Shown here one piece after another: positions 42,521 to 51,904 of a stretch of 64,000 nt of DNA; positions within the stretch are counted from its first letter, which is position 1, and each line of letters starts with the position of its first letter. Source of the stretch: Marinovum algicola (lineage in GTDB: Bacteria > Pseudomonadota > Alphaproteobacteria > Rhodobacterales > Rhodobacteraceae); NCBI RefSeq assembly GCF_900109145.1, contig NZ_FNYY01000009.1:1-64000 (forward strand). Direction: 5' to 3'. The notes under the pieces were generated by a model that worked only from the letters and a program-made list of their open reading frames with translations, had not been told where the DNA came from and ran no database searches. The translations under genes were made by a program, and so were the position numbers.

Positions 42521-43405
42521 ATGTCGAAAGCAAACCGCCGCCGTCGCGAATTGCGGGCCGCAGGCCTGTTGATCGCGCCCTTCCTGCTGGTCTTCACGGT
42601 TTTCTTTCTCTACCCGACCTACAAGGTCATCGCGCTCAGCTTTACCGATGCGCCACTGATCGGCGAGGGCACCTGGATCGGGCTGGCGAACTACGTCAAG
42701 CTGTTCAACGACCGGCTGTTCTACACCTCGCTCTGGAACAACTTCTACTTCGTGCTGCTGACCGTCGTGCCGACCACGGTGATCGCGCTTCTGATCGCGC
42801 TGGCGGTGAGCAAGCTGAAGGGCCGGATGCAGGCGCTGGTGCTGACGCTGTTTTTCCTGCCCTATGTGCTGCCGGTCTCGGTCGTCACCATGATCTGGAC
42901 CTGGATGCTGGATTTCCAGTTCGGCATCCTGCAACCGCTGATCGCGGCGGTGACGGGCAAACCGGTGCCGGTGTTCAAGAACCCCTATTGGGTGATGCCG
43001 ATGATCGCCGTCGTCACCATCTGGTGGACCAATGGCTTCAACGTGCTGTTGCTCATCGCCGGGCTGCGCAACATTCCCCAGGATCTCTACGAGGCCGCGG
43101 CCCTGGATGGGGCCACGTCATGGCAGCGCTTCTGGCGGATCACCTGGCCGCTGCTCTGGCCGATCACCGCGCTGGTGCTGACGCTGCAACTGATCCTTCA
43201 ACTCAAGCTTTTCGATCAGGTCTACCTGCTGTCGAATGGCGGCCCCTTCAACCAGTCGTATGTGGTGCTGATGCAGATGTACCGCGAGGCCTTTCAGCTC
43301 AACAACGGCGGCTATGCCTCGGCCATCGCCATGGTGCTCTTCGGGATCATCGTCATCGTCTCGGTCCTGCAATTCCAGCTGCTGCGTATCGGAGCCCGTA
43401 AATGA
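42521..43405 (+). CDS. Carbohydrate ABC transporter permease (MalF-like)
   Basis: A 294-residue inner-membrane protein with about six helices (LLIAPFLLVFTVFFLYPTYKVIALSF at the N-terminus) and the coupling motif EAAALDGATSWQRFWRITWPLLWP. ATG at 42521 has GGGAGG five bases upstream, so I prefer it to the ATG at 42461. It pairs with the next permease, whose start overlaps its stop by four bases. Confidence 0.92.
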   Translation: MSKANRRRRELRAAGLLIAPFLLVFTVFFLYPTYKVIALSFTDAPLIGEGTWIGLANYVKLFNDRLFYTSLWNNFYFVLLTVVPTTVIALLIALAVSKLKGRMQALVLTLFFLPYVLPVSVVTMIWTWMLDFQFGILQPLIAAVTGKPVPVFKNPYWVMPMIAVVTIWWTNGFNVLLLIAGLRNIPQDLYEAAALDGATSWQRFWRITWPLLWPITALVLTLQLILQLKLFDQVYLLSNGGPFNQSYVVLMQMYREAFQLNNGGYASAIAMVLFGIIVIVSVLQFQLLRIGARK

Positions 43406-44226
43406 CCGCCAAACGCGCCCGCAACCTCGCCTTTTCCGCCATCGTGCTGATCGCCGCCGCGATCTGGATCTTTCCGCTCTACTGGGCGCTGACCACCTCG
43501 CTGCGCAGCGAGAACCGGATCATCTCGGACGCCGGCGTGCTGATCGACGAGCTGAATTTCTCGGCCTATATCGATGTGCTGTCGACCTCGAAGCTGCCGC
43601 TCTGGTATCTCAATTCGGTGGGCACCTCGGTGATCATCACCGTCATCGTCCTGCTGACCGGCATGATGTGCGCCTATGCGCTGTCGCAGCTCAGGTTCCC
43701 GGGGCGCCAGACGCTCTATCTTCTGGTGGTGGCGAGCTTCATGGTGCCGGTGCCGGCGCTTTACGTGGCGCAGTTCGTGCTGATGAACGATCTCGACATG
43801 GTCAATACCTGGTGGGGGATCATCCTGCCGCAATTGATCGTGCCGGTGGTGGTGATCGTCTACAAGCAGTTTTTCGACGCCATTCCGCGCGAAATGCGCG
43901 AGGCGGTGCTGCTGGACGGCGGCGGCGAGTTCGTGCTGCTGTTCAAGCTGTACCTGCCGCTGAACTGGGGTATCACCGCGGCGCTGGCGATCATCACCTT
44001 CATCTCGGCCTGGAACAATTTTTTCTGGCCGTTCCTGGTGGTCACCAGCGAGGACATGATGACCATCCCGGTCGGCATTACCCAGGTCACCGATGCCTTT
44101 GGCGTGGCCTATGCCCGGATGATGGCGCTGGCGCTTCTGGCCGCCGCGCCGGTGATCATCGGCTACCTGATCTTCCAGCGGCGCGTCACCGAAGCGGTGA
44201 TGATCTCGGCCGGGGTGAAAGGCTAG
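43402..44226 (+). CDS. Carbohydrate ABC transporter permease (MalG-like)
   Basis: A 274-residue membrane protein of the MalG group. The N-terminal helix is AFSAIVLIAAAIWIFPLYWALTTSL and the EAA-loop is IPREMREAVLLDGGGEFVLLFKLYLPL; the C-terminal segment contains ISAWNNFFWPFLVV. Completes the CUT1 importer with the MalF-like protein and the ATPase at 40063. It converges with the LysR gene that ends 31 bases later. Confidence 0.92.
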   Translation: MTAKRARNLAFSAIVLIAAAIWIFPLYWALTTSLRSENRIISDAGVLIDELNFSAYIDVLSTSKLPLWYLNSVGTSVIITVIVLLTGMMCAYALSQLRFPGRQTLYLLVVASFMVPVPALYVAQFVLMNDLDMVNTWWGIILPQLIVPVVVIVYKQFFDAIPREMREAVLLDGGGEFVLLFKLYLPLNWGITAALAIITFISAWNNFFWPFLVVTSEDMMTIPVGITQVTDAFGVAYARMMALALLAAAPVIIGYLIFQRRVTEAVMISAGVKG

Positions 44227-44257
44227 GGGGTTTCGCGGGCGCTATGCCCCGCCGCGC

Positions 44258-45172
44258 TCAGAGCCGCCGCAGCACCTCGTTCAGCAGGCGCTGCGCGACC
44301 GGCGACAAGGCGCGGTGGCGGACATGCAGCACCAGGTAGTTCGACACCACGATGTTTTCGTCGGTTTCGACAATCGCCAATCCGGGGGCGATGCGGGCCA
44401 GGAGCTGCCCGACCTCCCGGGTCTGAGGCGAGACCGCCCGGGAATCCGAGACGATGTTCAGGGCGATGAGCAAGGAAGAGCTGTTTGTCACCTGCGCCGG
44501 CGTCGGTAGACGGTTTTCCAGAAACGCGGTTTCCAGTGCGGTACGGATCGGAGACCCCGGTTCCTGAATGACAAACTCGTAGGGCAGGGTCTCTGACAGC
44601 GCCACCCGTCGGCCTGCAAGCGGATGATCGGCGCTTGCCACCAGGCAGACGGTTTCGGTGCGGCCGGGATAGGCCTGAAAGGCCCGCAGGTCGCTGTCTG
44701 ATCCGACCCGCGCCAAAACGAAATCGAACCGGCCTTCCTCGAGCCCGCGGATCAATGTCACCGAGGGCGCCACCTCGATGGTGGGCTGGATGTCCGGCAT
44801 CTCGGCGCGCACGGCCATCAGCGCGGGCACCAGGGCGCCCACCGCCGGCCCGGTGACCGCGCCGACGCGCACCGCGCCGGCGGTGCCGCCCTGAAGCTGC
44901 GCGATCTCGGTGGTCAGCGTGTCCACCTCGGCGAGGATGACCCGGGCGTGGCGCACGAAGGCCGCGCCGATCGGCGTCGGCGCCATCCCGCGCGGCAGAC
45001 GTTCGAACAGCGGCCCGCCGGCATCGGTTTCGATCTCGGACAACATGCGCGAGGCGGCGGGTTGCGACATGCCCACCGCATCCGCCGCAAGCTGCAACTT
45101 GCCATGATCGCGGATGGCGCAGATCAGCTTGAGATGGGACGGTTTCATCCGTTGGGTCAGGGCGGAGGTCAT
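44258..45172 (-). CDS. LysR family regulator, GbpR/GguR-like
   Basis: A 304-residue LysR protein (HTH MKPSHLKLICAIRDHGKLQLAADAVGMSQPAASRMLSEIE; effector domain VRVGAVTGPAVGALVPALMA). Divergent from the chvE-like gene, with an inverted repeat in between, so it likely controls sugar uptake and arabinose oxidation. Paralogous to the LysR at 37474. No ribosome site is obvious for 45172; a start at 45148 (MKPSHL) is also possible. Confidence 0.88.
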   Translation of the reverse strand: MTSALTQRMKPSHLKLICAIRDHGKLQLAADAVGMSQPAASRMLSEIETDAGGPLFERLPRGMAPTPIGAAFVRHARVILAEVDTLTTEIAQLQGGTAGAVRVGAVTGPAVGALVPALMAVRAEMPDIQPTIEVAPSVTLIRGLEEGRFDFVLARVGSDSDLRAFQAYPGRTETVCLVASADHPLAGRRVALSETLPYEFVIQEPGSPIRTALETAFLENRLPTPAQVTNSSSLLIALNIVSDSRAVSPQTREVGQLLARIAPGLAIVETDENIVVSNYLVLHVRHRALSPVAQRLLNEVLRRL

Positions 45173-45182
45173 GCGACTTAGG

Positions 45183-45232
45183 CATATCATATATGTTATG
45201 TCGGTCGTCAATGTTCGAATTAGTATGATATG
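45183..45232. promoter_or_regulatory. Inverted repeat in the LysR/chvE intergenic region
   Basis: CATATCAT (45183-45190) and ATGATATG (45225-45232) are exact reverse complements with centres 42 bases apart, about four helical turns. The region is AT-rich against the GC-rich background. Consistent with paired binding sites for the divergent LysR protein. Confidence 0.4.
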
Positions 45233-45300
45233 TTTTGCCCGGTTACTTTGGCCCCCAAGGCGCTTCCGATGCAACGAGCGGCGCCTCAGAGGAGGACAAA

Positions 45301-46356
45301 ATGACATTCAAATCCATTCTCGCCAGCACCGCGCTGGCGACCATTCTTGCCACCAGTGCCTATGCCGATGGTCTTGTCGGGATTGCCATGCCCACAAAAT
45401 CATCCGCCCGCTGGATCTCGGACGGCGAGTCGATGGTGCAGCAGTTCGAAGCCGCGGGTTACGAGACCATCCTGCAATACGCCGAAGATGACATTCCCAA
45501 CCAGCTGGCGCAGATTGAGAACATGATCACCAACGGCGTCGATGCGCTGGTGATCGCGGCGATTGACGGCACCACCCTGTCGAACGCGCTGGAGAACGCG
45601 AGTTTCGCCGGCATCGAGGTAATCGCCTATGACCGTCTGATCCGCGACAGCGGCAATGTCAGCTATTACGCCACCTTCGACAACTTCAAGGTCGGCGTGC
45701 AGCAGGCCGAGACGCTCGTCGCCGGGCTCAAGGAACGCTATCCCGATGTCGCGCCCTGGAATGTCGAGCTGTTCGGCGGCTCGCCCGACGACAACAACGC
45801 CTATTTCTTCTACGATGGCGCGATGTCGGTGCTGCAACCGCTGATCGACAGCGGCAAGGTCAACGTCGTCTCGGGCCAGATGGGCATGGACACTGTGGGC
45901 ACCCTGCGTTGGGACGGCGCGGTGGCGCAGGCGCGGATGGATAATCTGCTTTCGGCGCATTACACCGACAAGCAGGTGCATGGCGTGCTGTCGCCTTACG
46001 ATGGGCTGTCCATCGGCATCCTGTCTTCGCTCAAAGGTGTGGGCTATGGCACCGGCGACACGCCGATGCCGATCGTCACCGGTCAGGACGCCGAGGTGCC
46101 TTCGGTCAAGTCGATCCTGGCGGGCGAACAGTATTCTACGATCTTCAAGGATACCCGCGAACTCGCCCGCGTCACCGTTGGCATGGTCGAGGCCTTACTG
46201 GAAGGCGGCGAGCCCGAGATCAACGACACCGAGACCTATGACAACGGCGTCAAGGTCGTTCCGTCCTATCTGCTCGAGCCGCTGAAGGTCACCGAGGAGA
46301 ACTGGCAGGAACGGCTGATCGACACCGGCTATTACACCCTGGATCAGATCAAGTAA
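45301..46356 (+). CDS. chvE: Multiple-sugar periplasmic binding protein (ChvE-like)
   Basis: A 351-residue type I periplasmic binding protein. The signal peptide ends ATSAYA, followed by [23 protein letters not shown] as in ChvE. Other segments are [53 protein letters not shown] and [23 protein letters not shown]. ChvE proteins bind arabinose, galactose, glucose and related aldoses. AGGAGG precedes ATG. It leads the chvE-gguA-gguB-arabinose-oxidation operon. Confidence 0.93.
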   Translation: MTFKSILASTALATILATSAYADGLVGIAMPTKSSARWISDGESMVQQFEAAGYETILQYAEDDIPNQLAQIENMITNGVDALVIAAIDGTTLSNALENASFAGIEVIAYDRLIRDSGNVSYYATFDNFKVGVQQAETLVAGLKERYPDVAPWNVELFGGSPDDNNAYFFYDGAMSVLQPLIDSGKVNVVSGQMGMDTVGTLRWDGAVAQARMDNLLSAHYTDKQVHGVLSPYDGLSIGILSSLKGVGYGTGDTPMPIVTGQDAEVPSVKSILAGEQYSTIFKDTRELARVTVGMVEALLEGGEPEINDTETYDNGVKVVPSYLLEPLKVTEENWQERLIDTGYYTLDQIK

Positions 46357-46456
46357 GCGCTCCGGCGCATTTCTCTCCCTGTCGTTGATCTGACGGGCCG
46401 GTCTGCATCGTCGGGCCGGTCCGCCTGAAATTCCCCGAACCCGTGAGGCACCCGCC

Positions 46457-47977
46457 ATGCAGGACATGCTGCTGGACATGCGCTCCATCACCAAGACCTT
46501 TCCGGGCGTCAAGGCGCTCGACAATGTCTCGTTGCAGGTCAAGACCGGCGAGATTCACGCCATCTGCGGCGAGAACGGCGCCGGCAAGTCGACGCTGATG
46601 AAAGTGCTCTCCGGCGTCTACCCGGCGGGCAGCTACGACGGCGAAATCCATTATGACGGCGCCCTGACCGAGATGCGCGACATCGCCGACAGCGAGGCGC
46701 GCGGCATCATCATCATCCACCAGGAACTGGCGCTGGTGCCGCTGCTGTCGATTGCCGAGAACCTGTTTCTCGGCAATGAAAACGCCCGCGGCGGTGTCAT
46801 CGACTGGCGCGACACCAACCGCAGGACCGAGGTGCTGTTGCGCAAGGTGGGCCTGCGCGATGCCCCGACGACGCAGGTCGAAAAGCTGGGCGTCGGCAAG
46901 CAGCAACTGGTCGAGATCGCCAAGGCGCTGGCCAAGGACGTGCGGCTGCTGATCCTCGACGAGCCGACCTCGGCCCTGTCGGAGAGCGACAGCCAGAAGC
47001 TGCTCGACCTGATGCTCGAGCTCAAGGCGCAGGGCATGACGCAGATCATCATCAGCCACAAGCTGAACGAGGTGCGCCGCGTGGCCGACAGCGTCACGGT
47101 GATCCGCGACGGCCAGTCGGTCAGCAGTTTCGACACCAGCGACGGCATCACCGAAGACCGCATCGTGCGCGACATGGTGGGCCGGTCGATGGAAAACCGC
47201 TATCCCGAGCGGACCCCGGAGATCGGCGAACGCATCATGCGCGTTGCCGACTGGTCGGTCTATCACCCCGAGCATGACGACCGGCAGGTGATCAAGGACG
47301 TCGGCTTTGACGTCCGCGCCGGCGAGGTGGTCGGCATCGCCGGCCTGATGGGGGCCGGCCGGACCGAGCTTGCCATGTCGATCTTCGGCCGGAGCTGGGG
47401 GCAGAACATCTCGGGCACGGTCGAGATGCACGGCCAGCCGGCGGATGTCTCGGACGTCAGCCGCGCCATTGCCGCCGGGCTGGCCTATGTGCCGGAGGAT
47501 CGCAAGAGCCTCGGGCTGATCCTCGACGACAGCATCACCCGCAACATCACCATCTCCAACCTGCCGGACGTGGCGCGCGGGCCGGTGCTGAACGAACATG
47601 CCGAAAAGCGCGTGGCCGAAAAATATCGCGGTGATCTGGGGATCCGCACGCCAGGTGTGTTCCAGAAGGTGGTGAACCTCTCGGGCGGCAACCAGCAAAA
47701 GGTCGTGCTGTCCAAATGGCTCTTTGCCGGCCCCGAAGTGCTGATCCTGGACGAGCCGACCCGCGGCATCGACGTCGGGGCGAAATACGAAATTTACGGT
47801 CTGATCAACGATCTCGCCGCCGCCGGCAAGGGCGTGGTGATGATCTCGTCGGAGATGCCGGAACTGCTGGGCATGTGCGACCGGATCTACGTGATGAACG
47901 AAGGCGCCTTCGTGGGCGAAATGCCCGCAAGCGACGCCAGTCAGGAGCGCATCATGTCGCTCATCGTGAACAACTAG
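46457..47977 (+). CDS. gguA: Multiple-monosaccharide ABC transporter ATP-binding protein (GguA/MmsA)
   Basis: A 506-residue tandem ATPase. The first half has [30 protein letters not shown] and [11 protein letters not shown]. The second half has [31 protein letters not shown] and [16 protein letters not shown]. The [10 protein letters not shown] insert is characteristic of the GguA branch. It powers import of the sugar bound by ChvE through GguB. Confidence 0.94.
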   Translation: MQDMLLDMRSITKTFPGVKALDNVSLQVKTGEIHAICGENGAGKSTLMKVLSGVYPAGSYDGEIHYDGALTEMRDIADSEARGIIIIHQELALVPLLSIAENLFLGNENARGGVIDWRDTNRRTEVLLRKVGLRDAPTTQVEKLGVGKQQLVEIAKALAKDVRLLILDEPTSALSESDSQKLLDLMLELKAQGMTQIIISHKLNEVRRVADSVTVIRDGQSVSSFDTSDGITEDRIVRDMVGRSMENRYPERTPEIGERIMRVADWSVYHPEHDDRQVIKDVGFDVRAGEVVGIAGLMGAGRTELAMSIFGRSWGQNISGTVEMHGQPADVSDVSRAIAAGLAYVPEDRKSLGLILDDSITRNITISNLPDVARGPVLNEHAEKRVAEKYRGDLGIRTPGVFQKVVNLSGGNQQKVVLSKWLFAGPEVLILDEPTRGIDVGAKYEIYGLINDLAAAGKGVVMISSEMPELLGMCDRIYVMNEGAFVGEMPASDASQERIMSLIVNN

Positions 47978-47987
47978 GGGGCTTGCC

Positions 47988-49217
47988 ATGTCGATGGCCG
48001 AAGACACCAACCAAAAGGCCGGCGGCTCGGGCCGACTTGCCGAATACCTCACCGCGCATCTGCGCGAATACGGGCTGCTGTTTGCTCTGATCGCGATCAT
48101 GGCGTTTTTTCAGGTGGTCACCAGCGGCACCTTGCTGCGCCCGATCAACCTGACCAACCTGCTGTTGCAGAACAGCTATATCGTCATCATGGCGCTGGGG
48201 ATGCTGATCGTCATCGTCGCCGGGCACATCGACCTGTCGGTCGGTTCGGTGATGGGATTTGTCGGGGCGCTGGCGGCGGTGATGGTGGTCAACTGGGAGG
48301 TGCCCATCGCCGTGACCATGGCGACATGCGTCGTGGTCGGGGCGCTGATCGGCGGCGCGCAGGGCTATTGGGTGGCCTATTGGAAAATTCCCAGCTTCAT
48401 CGTGACGCTTGCCGGGATGCTGGTGTTCCGCGGCTTGTCGCTGTGGCTTCTGGAAGGCCAGTCGGTCGGCCCCTTCCCGCGCGAATTCCAGGTGATCGCC
48501 ACCGGTTTCGTGCCGGATGTCCTGCCCGGCGGCGAGGCGCTGAAAGGCGTCCTCGGCACCCGCAATTTCAATGTGCTTGCCTGCGCCATCGGCATCATCG
48601 CCGCAAGCTGGGTGGTCTGGTCCGGGCTGCGCAAGCGCGCCCACAACAAAGCCTACGGCATCGAGGACGAACCGCGCGCCTTCTTTGTGGTGCGCACCGC
48701 GATCATCGCGCTGGCGCTGGTCTTCATCCTCTACAAGCTGGCGACCTTTCGGGGCCTGCCCAATGTGCTGCTGACCATGGGCGTTCTGACCGTTGTCTAT
48801 GCCTTCATCACCGAACGCACGGTGCTGGGCCGCCGCATCTATGCGCTTGGCGGCAACGAGAAGGCGGCCAAGCTCTCGGGCATCAAGACCGAACGGCTGA
48901 CCTTCCTGGCCTTCGTCAACATGGGCATCCTGGCGGCCATCGCGGGACTGGTCTTTGCCGCCCGCCTGAACACCGCGACCCCCAAGGCCGGGTTCGCGCT
49001 GGAACTCGACGTGATCGCGGCGGTCTTTATCGGCGGGGCGTCGATGTCGGGCGGCGTTGGCCGGATCGTCGGCGCCGTGGTCGGCGCCTTCCTGATGGGG
49101 GTTCTCAACAACGGCATGTCGATCATGGGCATCGGCATCGATTACCAGCAGATGATCAAGGGGCTGGTGCTGCTCGCGGCCGTGATCTTCGACGTCTACA
49201 ACAAGAAGAAGGGCTGA
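47988..49217 (+). CDS. gguB: Multiple-monosaccharide ABC transporter permease (GguB/MmsB)
   Basis: A 409-residue RbsC-family permease, longer than RbsC because of an extra central region (KRAHNKAYGIEDEPRAFFVVRTAI) that is typical of GguB. Signatures are MLIVIVAGHIDLSVGSVMG, GRRIYALGGNEKAAKLSGI and AAVFIGGASMSGGVG. A single permease gene suggests a homodimeric channel. It starts ten bases after gguA and stops three bases before the dehydratase gene. Confidence 0.94.
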   Translation: MSMAEDTNQKAGGSGRLAEYLTAHLREYGLLFALIAIMAFFQVVTSGTLLRPINLTNLLLQNSYIVIMALGMLIVIVAGHIDLSVGSVMGFVGALAAVMVVNWEVPIAVTMATCVVVGALIGGAQGYWVAYWKIPSFIVTLAGMLVFRGLSLWLLEGQSVGPFPREFQVIATGFVPDVLPGGEALKGVLGTRNFNVLACAIGIIAASWVVWSGLRKRAHNKAYGIEDEPRAFFVVRTAIIALALVFILYKLATFRGLPNVLLTMGVLTVVYAFITERTVLGRRIYALGGNEKAAKLSGIKTERLTFLAFVNMGILAAIAGLVFAARLNTATPKAGFALELDVIAAVFIGGASMSGGVGRIVGAVVGAFLMGVLNNGMSIMGIGIDYQQMIKGLVLLAAVIFDVYNKKKG

Positions 49218-49220
49218 GGC

Positions 49221-50963
49221 ATGGCTTTCAAACCCGCCAAATGGCCGCGCAAGCTGCGCTCTGCCGAATGGTACGAGGGCAGCACGAAGGACGTGATCTA
49301 TCATCGCGGCTGGATGAAGAATCAGGGCTATCCCGACGATCTCTTTGACGGCCGCCCGGTGATCGGCATCCTCAACACCTGGTCCGACATGACGCCGTGC
49401 AACGGTCACCTGCGCGAACTGGCGGAAAAGGTGAAGGCCGGCATCTGGGAGGCCGGCGGGTTTCCGATGGAGGTGCCGGTATTCTCGGCCTCGGAAAACA
49501 CCTTCCGCCCCACCGCGATGATGTTCCGCAACCTCGCCGCCCTCAGCATCGAGGAACAGATCCGCGGCCAGCCGATGGACGGCTGCGTGCTGATGGTGGG
49601 TTGCGACAAGACCACGCCGTCGCTTCTGATGGCGGCCGCGTCCTGTGACCTGCCGTCCATCGTGGTGACAGGCGGGCCGATGCTGAACGGCTGGTTCCAA
49701 GGCGAAAGGGTCGGCGCGGGCACGCACCTCTGGCGGTTTTCCGAGGCGGTGAAGGCCGGCGAGATGACGCAGGAGGACTTCCTCGAAGCGGAATCCGCCG
49801 TCACCCGCTCCTCCGGCACCTGCAACACCATGGGCACGGCGTCGAGCATGGCCAGCATGGCCGAAGCGCTTGGCATGGCGCTGTCGGGCAATGCGGCGAT
49901 CCCTGCGGTGGACAGCCGCCGTCGGGTCATGGCGCAGCTTTCCGGGCGCCGCATCGTGCAGATGGTCAAGGACGATCTGAAACCCTCGGACATCCTGACC
50001 CGCGAGGCATTCGAAAATGCCATCCGTTGCAATGGGGCGGTGGGTGGTTCGACCAACACGGTCGTTCACATGTTGGCCATCGCGGGCCGGGTGGGCGTGG
50101 ATCTCACGCTGGACGACTGGGACCGGTGCGGGCGTGACATTGCCACGATCCTGAACCTGCAACCCTCGGGCAAATACCTGATGGAGGAATTCTTCTATGC
50201 CGGCGGTCTGCCTGTGGTGCTGAAACGGCTGGCCGAGGGCGGCAAGCTGCACAAGACGGCGCTGACCGTTTCGGGCCGAACGGTCTGGGACGAGGTCAAG
50301 GACGCAAAGAACTGGAACGAGGACGTGATCCTGCCGCTCGACAAGGCCTTGACGCAAAAGGGCGGGATCGCGGTGCTGAAGGGCAATCTTGCGCCGAAGG
50401 GGGCGATCCTCAAACCCTCGGCCGCCTCGCCGCATCTGATGCAGCACCGCGGCCGCGCCGTCGTCTTCGAGGACATCGACGATTACAAGGCCAGGATCAA
50501 CGATGACGCGCTCGACATCGACGAGACCTGCATCATGGTGCTCAAGAACTGCGGGCCCAAGGGCTATCCCGGTATGGCCGAGGTCGGCAACATGGGACTG
50601 CCGCCCAAGGTGCTGAAGAAAGGCGTCAAGGACATGATCCGCATTTCCGATGCGCGCATGTCCGGCACCGCCTATGGCACGGTGATCCTGCACACCTCGC
50701 CCGAGGCGGCGGCGGGCGGGCCGCTGGCGGTTGTCCGCAGCGGCGACATGATCGAGGTCGATGTCGAAAACCGGCGCCTGCACCTCGACATCACCGAGGC
50801 GGAATTGCAGGCGCGGCTGGCCGATTGGACGCCGGCGCATGAACGCGCCGAAAGCGGCTATGCCTGGCTGCACCAGGCGCATGTGGAAGGCGCGGATACC
50901 GGCGCCGACCTGGATTTCCTCAAGGGCTGCCGCGGGGCGCCCGTGGGCAAGGATTCTCACTGA
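49221..50963 (+). CDS. L-arabonate dehydratase (IlvD/Edd family)
   Basis: A 580-residue dehydratase. Iron-sulfur cysteines are visible in MTPCNGHLREL, VGCDKTTPSLLM and SSGTCNTMGTASSMA; other motifs are AVGGSTNTVVHMLAI and RISDARMSGTAYGTV. The length and motif style fit sugar-acid dehydratases that carry a [2Fe-2S] cluster. It converts L-arabonate to 2-keto-3-deoxy-L-arabonate. The arabinose assignment rests on its operon partners; closely related enzymes act on other aldonates. Confidence 0.85.
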   Translation: MAFKPAKWPRKLRSAEWYEGSTKDVIYHRGWMKNQGYPDDLFDGRPVIGILNTWSDMTPCNGHLRELAEKVKAGIWEAGGFPMEVPVFSASENTFRPTAMMFRNLAALSIEEQIRGQPMDGCVLMVGCDKTTPSLLMAAASCDLPSIVVTGGPMLNGWFQGERVGAGTHLWRFSEAVKAGEMTQEDFLEAESAVTRSSGTCNTMGTASSMASMAEALGMALSGNAAIPAVDSRRRVMAQLSGRRIVQMVKDDLKPSDILTREAFENAIRCNGAVGGSTNTVVHMLAIAGRVGVDLTLDDWDRCGRDIATILNLQPSGKYLMEEFFYAGGLPVVLKRLAEGGKLHKTALTVSGRTVWDEVKDAKNWNEDVILPLDKALTQKGGIAVLKGNLAPKGAILKPSAASPHLMQHRGRAVVFEDIDDYKARINDDALDIDETCIMVLKNCGPKGYPGMAEVGNMGLPPKVLKKGVKDMIRISDARMSGTAYGTVILHTSPEAAAGGPLAVVRSGDMIEVDVENRRLHLDITEAELQARLADWTPAHERAESGYAWLHQAHVEGADTGADLDFLKGCRGAPVGKDSH

Positions 50964-51904
50964 TGAAAATAGCCCTCGTTGGCATAGGAAAGATCGCGGT
51001 GGACGAGCATGTGCCCGCGATATCGGACAGCCCCGACTGGGAACTCGCCGCCACCGTCAGCCGGGAGGGCGCGGTTGACGGCGTGGAGGCCTTTACCGAC
51101 CTCGGCGCCATGCTCGAGGCGCGGCCCGACATTCGCGTCGTCTCGCTCTGCCTGCCCCCGGTGCCGCGGTTTGCCTATGCGATGCAGGCCATTGCGGCCG
51201 GGCGCCATGTCATGCTGGAAAAGCCGCCCGGGGCCACGCTGGCCGAGTGCCATGCGCTCGAGCGGGCGGCGCGGGCAGCGGGGCTGACGCTCTACACCAC
51301 CTGGCATTCGCGCGCGGCCGAGATGGTCGGGGCGGCGAAAGCCTGGCTGGAGGACAAGACGCTGACGTCGCTGACCGTGACCTGGAAAGAGGACGTGCGG
51401 CGCTGGCATCCGGGGCAGAGCTGGCTCTGGGAGCCGGGCGGTCTCGGTGTCTTTGACCCGGGCATCAACGCGCTGTCGATCGTGACCGAGATTCTGGCCG
51501 AAGACCTGCATGTCACCCAGGCGGTGCTGGAGGTGCCCGAGAACTGCCAGACGCCAATTGCGGCCCGGGTCGCGTTTTGCCATCCCGGCGGCGCCAGGGC
51601 CGAGGCCGTTTTCGACTGGCGCCAGCAAGGCGATCAGATTTGGGAGATCGTGGCGGTGACCGAAAGCGGCAGCCTCCGGCTGGCCGATGGCGGTGCAAGG
51701 CTCGAGATCGACGGCACGGTCAAGGGCGCGGCTGCGGCGCTCGCCGGGGAATACCCGCGGCTCTACAAGCGTATGGCCGACCTGGTGCGTCAGGGGCAAT
51801 GCGATGTCGATCTGCGTCCGATGACCCTGGTGGCCGATATCTTCACGCTTGGCCGGCGCGAACGTGTGGCGCCCTTTGTCGAGAGTGCGACCGATGCCGC
51901 TTGA
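50963..51904 (+). CDS. L-arabinose/D-galactose 1-dehydrogenase (Gfo/Idh/MocA family)
   Basis: A 313-residue NAD(P)-dependent dehydrogenase with N-terminal ALVGIGKIAVDEHVPAI, then VVSLCLPPVPRFAYAMQAI and the Lys motif HVMLEKPPGATL, and the substrate-domain segment GGLGVFDPGINALSI. It matches the Azospirillum-type L-arabinose 1-dehydrogenase/galactose 1-dehydrogenase group, which gives the aldono-lactone. Its start overlaps the dehydratase stop by one base; the mutarotase overlaps it by 11. Confidence 0.85.
   Translation: MKIALVGIGKIAVDEHVPAISDSPDWELAATVSREGAVDGVEAFTDLGAMLEARPDIRVVSLCLPPVPRFAYAMQAIAAGRHVMLEKPPGATLAECHALERAARAAGLTLYTTWHSRAAEMVGAAKAWLEDKTLTSLTVTWKEDVRRWHPGQSWLWEPGGLGVFDPGINALSIVTEILAEDLHVTQAVLEVPENCQTPIAARVAFCHPGGARAEAVFDWRQQGDQIWEIVAVTESGSLRLADGGARLEIDGTVKGAAAALAGEYPRLYKRMADLVRQGQCDVDLRPMTLVADIFTLGRRERVAPFVESATDAA

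Noticed and set aside
46357-46456. Repeat GGGCCGGTC twice between chvE and gguA as a terminator
   Set aside because: The two copies are direct, not inverted, and form no good stem.
47961-50960. A 999-codon open frame on the minus strand opposite gguB and the arabonate dehydratase gene
   Set aside because: Its translation is low-complexity His/Arg/Gln-rich antisense of two strongly supported genes. Long antisense frames are expected in GC-rich DNA with biased third positions.
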